From positions 54,032,616 through 54,096,615 of the forward strand of contig CM036756.1 in the NCBI GenBank assembly GCA_020796225.1: a stretch of 64,000 nucleotides of DNA, read 5' to 3'. A program made the translations under genes and the position numbers. A model generated the notes under the pieces. That model worked only from the letters and a program-made list of their open reading frames with translations. It was not told the DNA's origin and made no database searches. Shown here in pieces: positions 43,376 to 53,137 of this stretch. The stretch comes from Arion vulgaris (taxonomy: Eukaryota > Mollusca > Gastropoda > Stylommatophora > Arionidae). How positions within the stretch are numbered: position 1 is the first letter of the stretch; every line of letters begins with the position of its first letter.

Positions 43376-43924
43376 GAAGTATACTTTTTGAAATATTATA
43401 TATATATATATATATACTGGTTTATTGTCAAGTTCAACTCAAAGATCAACCCCAGACAACGGTATGCATAGTGTGATGCTCTTTGAACAACTCCATAGTG
43501 AAGGTTGAGAACTTCAACATCACGTCTGATGGACAGAGCATGGACCGACGTTGGCGATTTTGATATGTTGAAAAATCTGTTTTTCGCTGTCTATCCTACA
43601 AACACCATGTCGCCTATAAGATACAGCAATGCAAGTGATCGTACTGTAAATTAATCTTTTTTTTGTGTGCCTAATCATGGGTTGCCTCACATCGCTAGGA
43701 TATGAAGTGAGTACTAGAACGGGCTCTTGTGCACATGATATTTTTCACAGCTTCTGTTATTTTTGTAGCACATCTTTTACGTGAGCGATCTATTGTCTTT
43801 CATCCATTGTACATGAAAAGCATTTCCATTTTTGGAAACTTTATCTGTTGTATTCTGGTTATAATTTCAAACTGTCAGATTTGCTTTAGTTGTTAGCTGT
43901 ATCTCTTTATGTGACAACAGTGGT
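43376..43924. other. Unassigned; contains a (TA)n run
   Basis: About ten TA units at 43399-43418. Nothing else recognised. Confidence 0.45.
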
Positions 43925-44994
43925 GTTGCAAACTGTGATAGCAGAAAACCTGGAGCAAAGTCTGCTTATTTCAAACTGTGAAAGCAGAAAACATGGAGCA
44001 AAGTCTGCTTATTTCAAACTGTAATAGCAGAAAACCTGAAGCAAAGTCTGCTTATTTCAAACTGTGAAAGCAGAAAACCTGAAGCAAAGTCTGCTTATTT
44101 CAAACTGTGATAGCAGAAAACATGGAGCAAAGTCTACTTATTTCGAAACTGTGATAGCAGAAAACTTGAAGCAAATCTGCTTATATCAAACTGTGATAGC
44201 AGAAAACCTGAAGCAAAGTCTGCTTATTTCAAACTGTGATAGCAGAAAACTGAAGCAAAGTCTGCTTATTCAAACTGTGATAGCAGAAAACTTGAGCAAA
44301 GTCTGCTTATTTCAAACTGTGATAGCAGAAAACCTGAAGCAAAGTCTGCTTATTTCAAACTGTGATAGCAGAAAACTTGAAGCAAAGTCTGCTTATTTCA
44401 AACTGTGATAGCAGAAAACATGGAGCAAAGTCTGCTTATTTCAAACTGTGATAGCAGAAAACTTGAAGCAAAGTCTGCTTATTTCAAACTGTGAAAGCAG
44501 AAAACCTGAAGCAAAGTCTGCTTATTTCAAACTGTGATAGCAGAAAACATGGAGCAAAGTCTGCTTATTTCAGAACTGTGATAGCAGAAAACTGAAGCAA
44601 GTCTGTATTTCAAACTTGATGCAGAAAAATGGACAAAGTCTGCTTATTTCAAACTGTGATAGCAGAAAACATGGAGCAAAGTCTACTTATTTCAAACTGT
44701 AATAGCAGAAAACCTGAAGCAAAGTCTACTTATTTCGAACTGTGATAGCAGAAAACGTGAAGCAAAGTCTGCTTATATCAAACTGTGATAGCAGAAAACT
44801 TGAAGCAAAGTCTGCTTATTTCAAACTGTGATAGCAGAAAACCTGAAGCAAAGTCTGCTTATTTCAAACTGTGATAGCAGAAAACCTGAAGCAAAGTCTG
44901 CTTATTTCAAACTGTGAAAGCAGAAAACCTGAAGCAAAGTCTGCTTATTTCAAACTGTGATAGCAGAAAACCTGAAGCAAAGTCTGCTTATTCT
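43925..44994. repeat. 43-bp minisatellite, about 25 copies
   Basis: Unit tgcttatttcaaactgtgat plus agcagaaaacctgaagcaaagtc. Two forms of the middle (acctgaagc or acatggagc) are interspersed. Several copies near 44590-44640 are garbled by deletions. Confidence 0.95.
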
Positions 44995-45240
44995 TCTTTC
45001 CATCAATTGATCTTGACCGTGGTCGATTTTGAAATTGGCATGCACACAATATCACAATCTGATCGTTTGGAACATATCCAGAAAGAAGATATGTGCAAAT
45101 AACTCGACAGCACTAGAAATTGTAAACATAAGATTCATGAATAAAATAAGGACTATAAATGTCCTTCATTCATTTGTCCAGAAAAAATATGTATATGTAT
45201 TGTTACTTCTGACACTGAATGGAAAAAACAGAACTTAGCA

Positions 45241-45371
45241 TGATTATTTACTATATCGAGATGTATGAGAGACACAGTAGTGTAGTTGAACTCATTATTT
45301 GACTATATTATTTACTATATCGAGAGGTATGAGAGACACAGTAGTGTAGTTGAACTCATTATTTGACTATA
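45241..45371. repeat. About 66-bp direct duplication
   Basis: Two copies of attatttactatatcgaga, tgagagacacagtagtgtag and ttgaactcattatttgacta. Confidence 0.9.
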
Positions 45372-45397
45372 AATTACATCAACGGCAATGTATGAAA

Positions 45398-45765
45398 TAA
45401 TTATCATTCTACAGACGTATCAACCGTCTTATCTTCTATTCTTCTTGAAACAATTATCATTCTACAGAAGTATCAACCGTCTTATCTTCTATTCTTCTTG
45501 AAACAATTATCATTCTACAGAAGTATCAACCGTCTTATCTTCTATTCTTCTTGAAACAATTATCATTCTATAGAAGTATCAACCGTCTTATCTTCTATTC
45601 TTCTTGAAATAATTATCATTCTACAGAAGTATCAACCGTCTTATCTTCTATTCTTCTTGAAATAATTATCATTCTACAGAAGTATCAACCGTCTTATCTT
45701 CTATTCTTCTTGAAACAATTATCATTCTACAGAAGTATCAACCGTCTTATCTTCTATTCTTCTTC
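45398..45765. repeat. 53-bp minisatellite, 7 copies
   Basis: Unit aacaattatcattctacaga, agtatcaaccgtcttatctt and ctattcttcttga. It runs straight into the next array, whose first bases (ttcttcttagcgttcattctt) belong to the SINE M tail. Confidence 0.95.
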
Positions 45766-45769
45766 TTAG

Positions 45770-46200
45770 CGTTCATTCTTCGAGACAAATTTAATCATTC
45801 TTATTGTGATATATAATTGATACTTGACAAGAACGACTAACGTTGCAATTTTATCATTCTTATTGTGATATATAATTGATACTTGACAAGAACGACTAAC
45901 GTTGCAATTTGATCATTCTTATTGTGATATATAATTCATCTTTGACAAGAACGACTAACGTTGCAATTTGATCATTCTTATTGTGATATATAATTAATCT
46001 TTGACAAGAACGACTAACGTTGCAATTTATCATTCTTATTGTGATATATAATTGATCTTTGACAAGAACGACTGACGTTGCAATTTGATCATTCTTATTG
46101 TGATATATAAATGATCTTTGACAAGAACGACTAACGTTGCAATTTTATCATTCTTATTGTGATATATAAATGATCTTTGACAAGAACGACTGACGTTGAA
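45770..46200. repeat. 59-bp minisatellite from the SINE M tail, 7 copies
   Basis: Unit atcattcttattgtgatata, taattgatctttgacaagaa and cgactaacgttgcaattt. The source segment is present once at 9450-9530 and 18840-18895. Here the unit spans tgacaagaacg plus a new joint, different from the 33-bp unit made from the same tail at 22378. Confidence 0.93.
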
Positions 46201-46281
46201 CTCCTGTTGAATGTTGAAATTACTCCCCTACTCTGTGTACGGTACCATACACGGTGTAGGTTAGGGCTTTCATGTAATGTT

Positions 46282-46488
46282 TTTTTTCCCCGATCCAGAA
46301 GCACTTGAGCTGTTCAGCTCTTCGTCTCGGTGACATGGACATCGTAACCCTTCGATTCGGTGCCACGAACACCGTAAATCTGGAGAACCTGTGGCTTTTC
46401 TGCCAGCACGCGAAATTGAAATCGCACTCACAGAGGGCTTGTCACCCGTTGTCCAACGAGCTATGAACACGTTGGACAGGCGGGCTCG
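46282..46488 (-). mobile_element. SINE family B, short form, with 9-bp target duplication
   Basis: Flanked by tgtaatgtt at 46273-46281 and 46489-46497. Minus strand: A box tagctcgttgg (46453-46463), weak B region, body gctggcagaaaagccacagg, gtgttcgtggcaccgaatcg, aagggttacgatgtccatg, ending tgcttctggatcgggg and an A-run. It stops exactly where the long form at 3156-3603 passes into its second module. Confidence 0.92.
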
Positions 46489-46597
46489 TGTAATGTTAAA
46501 ACATTAGGGGGTCTCTATGTGTCATGGAGGCAAGGGGATCAGCTCTCACTCCAAAAGGTACTCGGTTCGTTTCCCATGTGGAGCGACTAGTTTATTT

Positions 46598-46930
46598 TTC
46601 AAGAGATCCCTCATCTCAATATAGATGATCACTTTCAAGAGATCCCTCATCTCAATATAGATGACCACTTTCAAGAGATCCCTCATCTCAATATAGATGA
46701 CCACTTTCAAGAGATCCCTCATCTCAATATAGATAACCACTTTCAAGAGATCCCTCATCTCAATATAGATGACCACTTTCAAGAGATCCCTCATCTCAAT
46801 ATAGATGGCCACTTTCAAGAGATCCCTCATCTCAATATAGATGACCACTTTCAAGAGATCCCTCATCTCAATATAGATGATTGATCCACATTAGATGCCA
46901 AGAGATCCTCATCTCAATATAGATGAGATC
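46598..46930. repeat. 36-bp minisatellite, 8-9 copies
   Basis: Unit tttcaagagatccctcatct plus caatatagatgaccac. As 36 is divisible by three, the minus strand is open for 106 codons with a twelve-residue period (MRDLLKVVIYIE). It is an artefact. Confidence 0.95.
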
Positions 46931-47169
46931 CAGTTGCAAATTCTATCAAAGTTGAACGATATAACGTACATCCTGTGTTCAAGTGAAGCACGTAACAGAA
47001 CCCACTGTAGTTTAAAATTGATAATAATAGGCAGCTAAGCCGCTGCCACGCAAAATCATTAGAAATATTAAAATAAAATACCTACAAAAATTATCAACAT
47101 CTTTAAAATGACAGTAGAGACCATCGCCAGTGCTACAGTGTTCGTGTACTGCCGCTGCGGTTTTACTGT

Positions 47170-47272
47170 GTATGAAAGAGATCGAAGCACACATGGTTAT
47201 CCACTGAAGTGGAATTGCAATAGAGCTATAAATCAATCAGTCAATCAATCAATCAATCAGTCAATGAAAACA
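47170..47272 (+). mobile_element. SINE family F, 3' end only
   Basis: gaaagagatcgaagcacaca, tggttatccactgaagtg, then aatcaatcagtcaatcaatc. This corresponds to the 3' segment and AATC tail of the copies at 31598 and 35015. Upstream 46931-47169 holds no recognised feature. Confidence 0.7.
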
Positions 47273-47306
47273 ATGTCATAAAACAAATGCTGTGTGTAAT
47301 CATTCT

Positions 47307-48658
47307 AAGTGGGCGTCTGTAGCTTAGAGTGTAGCACAGAGTGGGCTTCTGTAGCTTGGTGTAGCACAGAGTGGGCTTCTGTAGCTTAGGTGTAGCACAG
47401 AGTGGGCTCTGTAGTTAGAGTGTAGCACAGAATGGGCTTCTGTAGCTTAGAGTGTACACAGAGTGGACGTCTGTAGCTTGGTGTAGCACAGAGTGGAGTT
47501 CTGTAGCTTGAGTGTAGCACAGAGTGGACGTCTGTAGCTTAGAGTGTAGCACAGAGTGAGTTCTGTAGCTTAGAGTGTAGCACAGAGTGGACGTCTTAGC
47601 TTTAGAGTGTAGCACAGAATGGGCGTCTGTAGCTTAGAGTGTAGCACAGAATGGGCGTCTGTAGCTTAGAGTGTAGCACAGAATGGGCGTCTGTAGCTTA
47701 GAGTGTAGCACAGAGTGGACGTCTGTAGCTTAGAGTGTACACAGAGTGGCTTCTGTAGCTTAGAGTGTAACGGGACTCTAAGAGTGAGAGCGGCTGCTAG
47801 CTTAGACGCTAGCATATGAGTTTCTGTCGGGTTCGAACCTACTGTCCGGCATTTGTTCGAGTCCCTGGTCTTACTCAGGACGATAACGTGAGTACCTCTG
47901 AAGTCGGAGAAAATCTGCCTGTATGGCGAGGAATACTAATTACGAGTACATTGAGCACACGGCTGCCAGTGTAAAGTAATTTACAATGTGCACGCTGCTG
48001 CCATTGTAAGAAATTGGAAAAACGGATTTTCACGCAAAAATCAGTTTCAGAGATGAAACTTCGTCTGAGTTGAAAACGGACGATAAAAAAAAAAAAAATA
48101 AAAAAAAGAGTGTAAGCACAGAGTGGGTTTCTTGCTTAGGTGTAGCCAAGGGCGTCTGTAGCTAGTGAGCACAGAGTGGGCTTCTGTAGCTTAGAGTGTA
48201 GCACAGAGTGGGCGTCTGTTGGTTAGCGTGTAGCCCAGAGTGAACTTCTATGGGTTAGAGTGTAGCACATAGTGGACGTCTGTAGCTTACAGTGTAGCGC
48301 AGAGTGGACGTCTGTAGCTTAGAGTGTAGCACAGAGTGGGCATCTGTAGCTTAGAGTGTAGCACAGAGTGGGCTTCTGTAGCTTAGAGTGTAGCACAGAG
48401 TGGGCGTCTGTAGCTTAGAGTGTAGCACAGAGTGGGCTTCTGTAGCTTAGAGTGTAGCACAGAGTGGGCTTCTGTAGCTTAGCGTGTAGCACAGAGTGGG
48501 CGTCTGTAGCTTAGAGTGTAGCACAGAGTGGACGTCTGTAGCTTAGAGTGTAACACAGAGTGGGCGTATGTAGCTTAGAGTGTAGCACAGAGTGGGCGTC
48601 TGTAACTTAGAGTGCAGCACAGAGTGGACACTGTAGCTTAGAGTGTAGCACAGAGTGG
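47307..48658 (+). repeat. About 31-bp minisatellite from the SINE A head
   Basis: Unit gtagcttagagtgtagcaca plus gagtgggcttct, about 32 copies on both sides of an inserted SINE (47771-48106). Each unit carries an A-box-like tagcttagagtg. The last unit passes without a break into the A box of the SINE at 48660. Joints alternate between ggcttct, ggcgtct and ggacgtct. Confidence 0.93.
47771..48106 (+). mobile_element. Complete SINE family R inserted in the array, with target duplication and poly(A)
   Basis: Flanked by agagtgtaa at 47762-47770 and 48107-48115. A box tagcttagacgc (47798-47809), B box ggttcgaacct (47830-47840). The body includes cgtgagtacctctgaagtcg and ggcgaggaatactaattacg. The 3' end is a 24-base A-rich tail. 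This is the best preserved SINE of the window. It postdates the array. Confidence 0.95.
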
Positions 48659-48984
48659 GTTTCTGTAGCTTAAGCGGTAGTGAGCTCGATCATAACCCAA
48701 GCATACCTGGTTCAAACTCCGTGGCAGGCAGTTTAGAAGTAAATTCGTTTATGCGGAATTTTTACCAAAAATAAATATAGACCTCACCATTCAGAAAGCA
48801 ATGGGAAACTACTGAACGTATAAATAGTGCCTAGAAAATCAACGACTGGTTTACCATGGTTGGTGGCTACGTCCTGTAAAGGATATGCCACGATTGTTCA
48901 ATCATTCTTACCCTGTTTCTGATACTAGTAGTGAATCAATCAATCAATCAATATTATAAAGCAAATGCAGCGTGTAATCAGTCT

Positions 48985-49424
48985 TCCCTTCTGATACCAG
49001 CAGCAGTGATTTAAAAAATGGCCATAACGAATAGACAGCTGCCATTTGTACAGCTCTGACTTGTTCCTTGGGGAAATTAACAACAATAAAATGGATAAAA
49101 TGTATTGCAGTGAGTTTAACTCAATCTGTGAAGTTAGACATGATAAAGTGAAGTTGATGTGTATTGCTAAATGTGATAAATGGCTGATTGGGCAATAGAT
49201 GTAGTGTTGCAAAGGGGACTAGTTAGACAATATATATTCTCGGGGATACTAGAGACAAATTATAATACTGATATATAGGTGGTGTATTGTATGACTGTCA
49301 GACTGACAGACAAAGAGAAACAGACATAGGGACAAAGAGAAAAGACATATAGACAAATAGTAAAGTATGTATAGAATCAGTTTTCATACAATAATGTATA
49401 TTGGGAAGACATGTAAAAACCAAG
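48985..49424. other. No recognised feature
   Basis: AT-rich. The 90-codon minus frame at 48940-49212 has no motif and starts inside the AATC run. Confidence 0.4.
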
Positions 49425-49690
49425 TAATGTAGTTTTACAAAGTACAAAACCAATAACAATATACATCAACGTTTCAGCCAAAAGGCCTTAATTAAGCAAA
49501 GGAGACAACAGAAGTGAAGGAATCCACTTCTTACATGGCACAGAACATATAGAATCAGACAAGACGTGGATTTCTTCCCTTCTGTTGTATCCTTTACTTG
49601 ATAAAGATCTTTTAGTCGAAATGTTGCTGTGTATTATTTTTGTACTTTGTAAAACGACAGTACTTTGTTGTTACGTGTTTAGCCATTGCA
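49425..49690. mobile_element. Diverged fold-back element
   Basis: Left arm gtagttttacaaagtacaaa with tacatcaacgtttcagc. Right arm aaatgttgctgtgt, ttttgtactttgtaaaacga and cagtactttgttgttacgtg. The arms align with those of the element at 2541-2791, including the aaggcctta loop motif, but have drifted from each other. Confidence 0.7.
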
Positions 49691-50240
49691 GCATGGTTTT
49701 ACTGATGTCTTCCCTTATATCGATAATTCTATAGTGGGAAGACGGTATTATCACGACCGACTCTCTAATGGCCCCTTCGCACAATTTTCAGGATGGCGTG
49801 TGAGGCGGAGTATTCAAATGTGTTTAGTAAACATATGGACTCTTTAGTAAACATACGGACTCACACGGACTTCTTCAGTAACATAACAACAAAATAACGA
49901 TGCCTAGCTAGTAAGTGATGTGTACCAAAATGTAGATCAAATTACGATTATAATTATATGTGTATAATTTAACAATTAACTTCTTTAATAAACATAACAA
50001 GAAAAAAACGATGCCTAGAAAGTGTTGAGTACCGAAATGTAGACAAGGAACATGTTCTATTGTACACTGTAATTGTTGAAACCACGAAAGCACCAGCTAT
50101 AGGACTCAGTATTAAAATAGATCAGGACATGTCTTTTACTGTTCACCTAATGGAAGTTTCCATAGATAAAGAGTTCTTTAACTGGCTGTCAAATAGTGGA
50201 AAATTGAGAGATGGTCTCATGTTGAGAACCTCTTGTCCAT
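49691..50240. other. Unassigned; one 75-codon frame
   Basis: The plus frame 50060-50287 (VETTKAPAIGLSIKIDQDMS, EVSIDKEFFNWLSNSGKLRD) has a protein-like composition and is cut by the retroposon at 50255. A 47-bp imperfect duplication (ttctttagtaaacata) is seen around 49840-50000. Confidence 0.35.
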
Positions 50241-50254
50241 GCAAATCGAGGAAA

Positions 50255-50770
50255 GATTATCTTTTTTTTCTTCTGCATTCTCACTAGATTGGGATTTCGG
50301 ATTCTCTAATAAAGGCAGCCGTCTGCCTCAGATTATCAGCCCCGCCATACAATTTGTCTTGGACGCTAGTGTAAGTAGCCCACCTCTTTCTTCTCAAGTC
50401 CGCATACTAGTGGCAGTTCTGTAGGATATAATTCTGCTTCCCCGTTTGTGCGGACCTCTTCCAGCAGTAAGTTTTGGCCACCCTCGTGATGGTAGGTCTG
50501 ACATTCTTACTGCGAGGCTAAATCTCGAGGCAGATTGGCGACCGTAGAATCCGTTATCCCATTCCTCATTGTGAGGGTCGTTGCACCATGTTATGCGCCT
50601 TACGTCCATGTGCATCCGTTTTCTGAAGCATTTGTTTCGGTTAGATTCTAAGCGGACATGCATCCGATTTCATCAAACCCTTTATATGCCTCTTACGACA
50701 TGCGTGGCAGGTAACATTGGTTCTATTCTTTACACCCCAAATTTGGGCACCGGTAACCACTCGGACGATG
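50255..50770 (-). mobile_element. Chimaeric retroposon: SINE M front joined to LINE F2 3' end
   Basis: Minus strand from 50770: tccgagtggttaccggtgcc, caaatttggggtgtaaagaa, core catgtcgtaagagg, gatgaaatcggatgcatgtc (family M), and a middle not seen elsewhere. From about 50445 there is the LINE F2 ORF2 end: ILQNCH, stop, YADLRRKRWATYTSVQDKLY, ADNLRQTAAFIRESEIPI, stop, and then tagtgagaatgcagaag and an A-rich tail. The coding end is out of frame with nothing upstream, so it is non-functional. Confidence 0.75.
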
Positions 50771-50947
50771 CAAAGATTTAGAAAGGCACTGACTGTTGAC
50801 TATTACATGACAATGGCACATGATAATCTGGTTGAAGCAATTCGTTTATCATCCACTACAACAAGCACTTGTTTTGTGCCAGAGAAAACACTCCAATTCC
50901 TTGCTGAACAGTTGCATCTGATCAGAACTCCAGATAACAGTAAATGA
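50771..50947 (+). other. Possible protein-coding remnant, unidentified
   Basis: Plus frame MQRFRKALTVDYYMTMAHDN, LVEAIRLSSTTTSTCFVPEK, TLQFLAEQLHLIRTPDNSK, stop. Non-repetitive and protein-like, but short. With 50060-50240 it may be parts of one older coding region split by the retroposon at 50255. I do not recognise a family. Confidence 0.3.
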
Positions 50948-51290
50948 TATATGCAATAACACTCAGTGTTTTGCATTTATGACATATTAAATTGAACCTG
51001 ATCTGTCATCATATCATCTGGATATGAAGATAAGTTCTTTGCCACGACAAACCAGAAGGAGATTGTCATACAAATTTTAACTATACCAGTTACATGAAAT
51101 TCTCATTAGACAGCCCTGTGTGTTTGCGGAGCTAAAAAAAAAAGAATATTTTATTGTCTTTTGTTCCAACATTTTCCTCAACAATTATAGAAAAATCAGG
51201 AATGATCAATGCAATGTTCAGCAAGCTGCTTCTTCACAAAAAAGGAAAGTAGCAAAATTCAATAGTAGATAAATATATTTGTGTAATACT
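50948..51290. other. No recognised feature
   Basis: AT-rich, with no frame or repeat. Confidence 0.4.
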
Positions 51291-51748
51291 GTTTAGTTTA
51301 TGTGCTAATCAAGTTGTGGTGTTATGCAAACTTGTGACTTAGTTATTCATGGATTACTGATAAGAAATTACCATAAGCTGATGTTGTTTATGTCTAATCA
51401 AGCTGTGATGTTGTGCAAACATGTGACTTACTTATTCATGGATTACTGATAAGAGATTACCATAAGCTGATGTTAGTTTATGGGCTAATCAAGTTGTGAT
51501 GTTGTGCAAACTTGTAACTTACTTATTCATGGATTACTGATAAGAGATTACCATAAGCTGATGTTAGTTTATGGGCTAATCAAGTTGTGGTGTTATGCAA
51601 ACATGTGACTTACTTATTCATGGATTACTGATAAGAGATTACTATAAGCTGATGTTAGTTAATGGACTAATCAAGTTGTGGTATTGTGCAAACATGTGAC
51701 TTATGTATTCATGGATTACTGATAACAGACTACCATAAGCTGATGTAA
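51291..51748. repeat. About 91-bp tandem repeat, 5 copies
   Basis: Unit gctaatcaagttgtggtgtt, atgcaaacatgtgacttact, tattcatggattactgataa and gagattaccataagctgatg. Copies differ by substitutions and are more diverged than most arrays here. Confidence 0.95.
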
Positions 51749-52071
51749 GTACATTAGTAATCATAAATTATTCTAAGTATTCTGTATAAAATTAAACTAA
51801 AATATTATATGAGAGCAACAACTATAGCTACTCATCAGAAAACATCTTCTGTAATACACACATGCATCCAACAATAAGTTTCTAACATCTGCAGGATGTA
51901 TTGTCTAGATCGGCGTTTCCCAATAGTAACAGACAATAGTTAGTCTGAGAGAATACACCACCTCAGCCAATGACGCCACATGGCAATATTGCCGCATGCG
52001 CTGAGGTCATTATAGAGTCGGTCGTGGTGTTATGCCCGTATTTATCTTTTACCAAGCCAACTCGATTTTGT
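51749..52071. other. No recognised feature
   Basis: Unique sequence before the retroposon at 52083. Confidence 0.4.
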
Positions 52072-52082
52072 AACATTAGCTC

Positions 52083-52354
52083 GACCTGCTGTCCTACAGG
52101 TCGGCTGGGACACCCAAGGCTGACGGAGAACAGACCCAGTAAACGCTGGTTAAAACTGGACACATCGCCGAAGGATACGCACCAGAGTTCCAAATGAAGC
52201 TAAAGATGTGACGAAACACACCAATGCTAAGGCTGCATGAATCAGATTTCCACATGAATAAGAACGTTATGGGGAAATCTCGTGCATCAGTCTAAGCGGT
52301 GATCGCTCGCGCGCTTGCAGAGACAGACAGAGAGAGAGAGAGGGAGAGAGAGAG
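52083..52354 (+). mobile_element. AG-tailed retroposon, family D, with 11-bp target duplication
   Basis: Flanked by aacattagctc at 52072-52082 and 52355-52365. Starts with an inverted repeat (gacctgctgtcctacaggtc), contains acacatcgccgaaggatacg and the gatttcc...ggaaatc hairpin, then gcatcagtctaagcggtgat and a long AG-rich tail. Same structure as 27747-27984. Short frames on both strands are shadows. Confidence 0.9.
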
Positions 52355-52374
52355 AACATTAGCTCTGGATCAGG

Positions 52375-52620
52375 GGTCTCTATGGCAAGTGGTTACGATT
52401 TTGTCTGTCTACTGAACGTTCGTTCGTTCGTTCGAATTTGGCCCGAGTCCCATGTGCAATTTTTTTAGAAAGATACCTAGGATTGTTTCTGGCGTTACGG
52501 AGTTGGTGTTCTATGTAACACTGTCGGCAGACGTCGTCCTATTTCTGGTGAGAGAGACGGAGGCATAAGGGAAACCGGCGCGCAATAAAGTCGATCATTT
52601 GCCTTTATACCCTTTTTTTA
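52375..52620 (+). mobile_element. SINE family E, most complete copy
   Basis: A box tggcaagtgg (52383-52392), B-box-like gttcgaatttgg (52430-52441) after a small ttcg expansion, then cctaggattgtttctggcgt, tacggagttggtgttctatg and gcgcaataaagtcgatc, ending in a T-run. The tRNA-like spacing of A and B boxes supports a Pol III origin. Confidence 0.8.
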
Positions 52621-52854
52621 GTTCTGGAGTACATGCACAAGGATAGGACAGGAACAAATGATGACACAGGACAGGAGAGGAAAATGCTGGTGGGTGAGGC
52701 ATACTTTAAACGGACATGGGGACGTTGTGTTCTTTGAAGCATGCTAAACTATCATTGTGTACCATAAAGAAAAACTATCAGATCCGGGAAAACGTGGAGA
52801 ACAGCGGTTGAGTCCATATGCTCCACAAGGAGAGCAGAGAAATAAGATGGAGAA
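52621..52854. other. No recognised feature
   Basis: Purine-rich unique sequence. Confidence 0.4.
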
Positions 52855-52977
52855 AAGCACACACTATGGGTGATGTGCACAATATGGGTGATGTGCACAT
52901 ACTATGGGTGATGTGCAAACACTATGGGTGATGTGCACACACTATGGGTGATGTGCACACACTATGGGTGATGTGTT
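52855..52977. repeat. 20-bp tandem repeat, 6 copies
   Basis: Unit cacacactatgggtgatgtg, with small variants in the first copies. Confidence 0.95.
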
Positions 52978-53137
52978 GGTAAACATCACAGAGATGCCCC
53001 TTTACTTATTGGTGTTTCTCTGAAACTAACAAATTGAGGCTTGTTCGATCTGATAGTAGTTATGTTTATGTATAACGAAATAATCCTATACCAGCTGAGG
53101 AATTAGATCTTTAGACCACTCGTACACAATGCAAGTG

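Larger units (their letters stand above)
47307..48955 (+). mobile_element. SINE family A copy whose tRNA-like head is expanded
   Basis: Direct flanking repeats at 47278-47306 and 48956-48984 (25 of 29 identical, ataaa.caaatgc) bound the whole block like an old target duplication. The 3' part, 48660-48895, is a normal SINE A with A box tagcttaagcgg (48666-48677), B box ggttcaaactcc (48709-48720), the actgaacgtataaatagtgc body and an AATC tail. Its first 30 bases are the template of the array at 47307-48658, which begins directly after the left flank. Confidence 0.8.

Noticed and set aside
46546..46866. 106-codon minus frame with a 12-residue repeat
   Set aside because: Explained by the 36-bp array.
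47798..47840. Functional tRNA gene
   Set aside because: A and B boxes are present but the sequence does not form a closed acceptor stem, and it continues into a SINE body with A-tail and target duplication.
52412..52436. Telomere-like or regulatory ttcg repeat
   Set aside because: Only four units, inside SINE E at the B box. A local slip.
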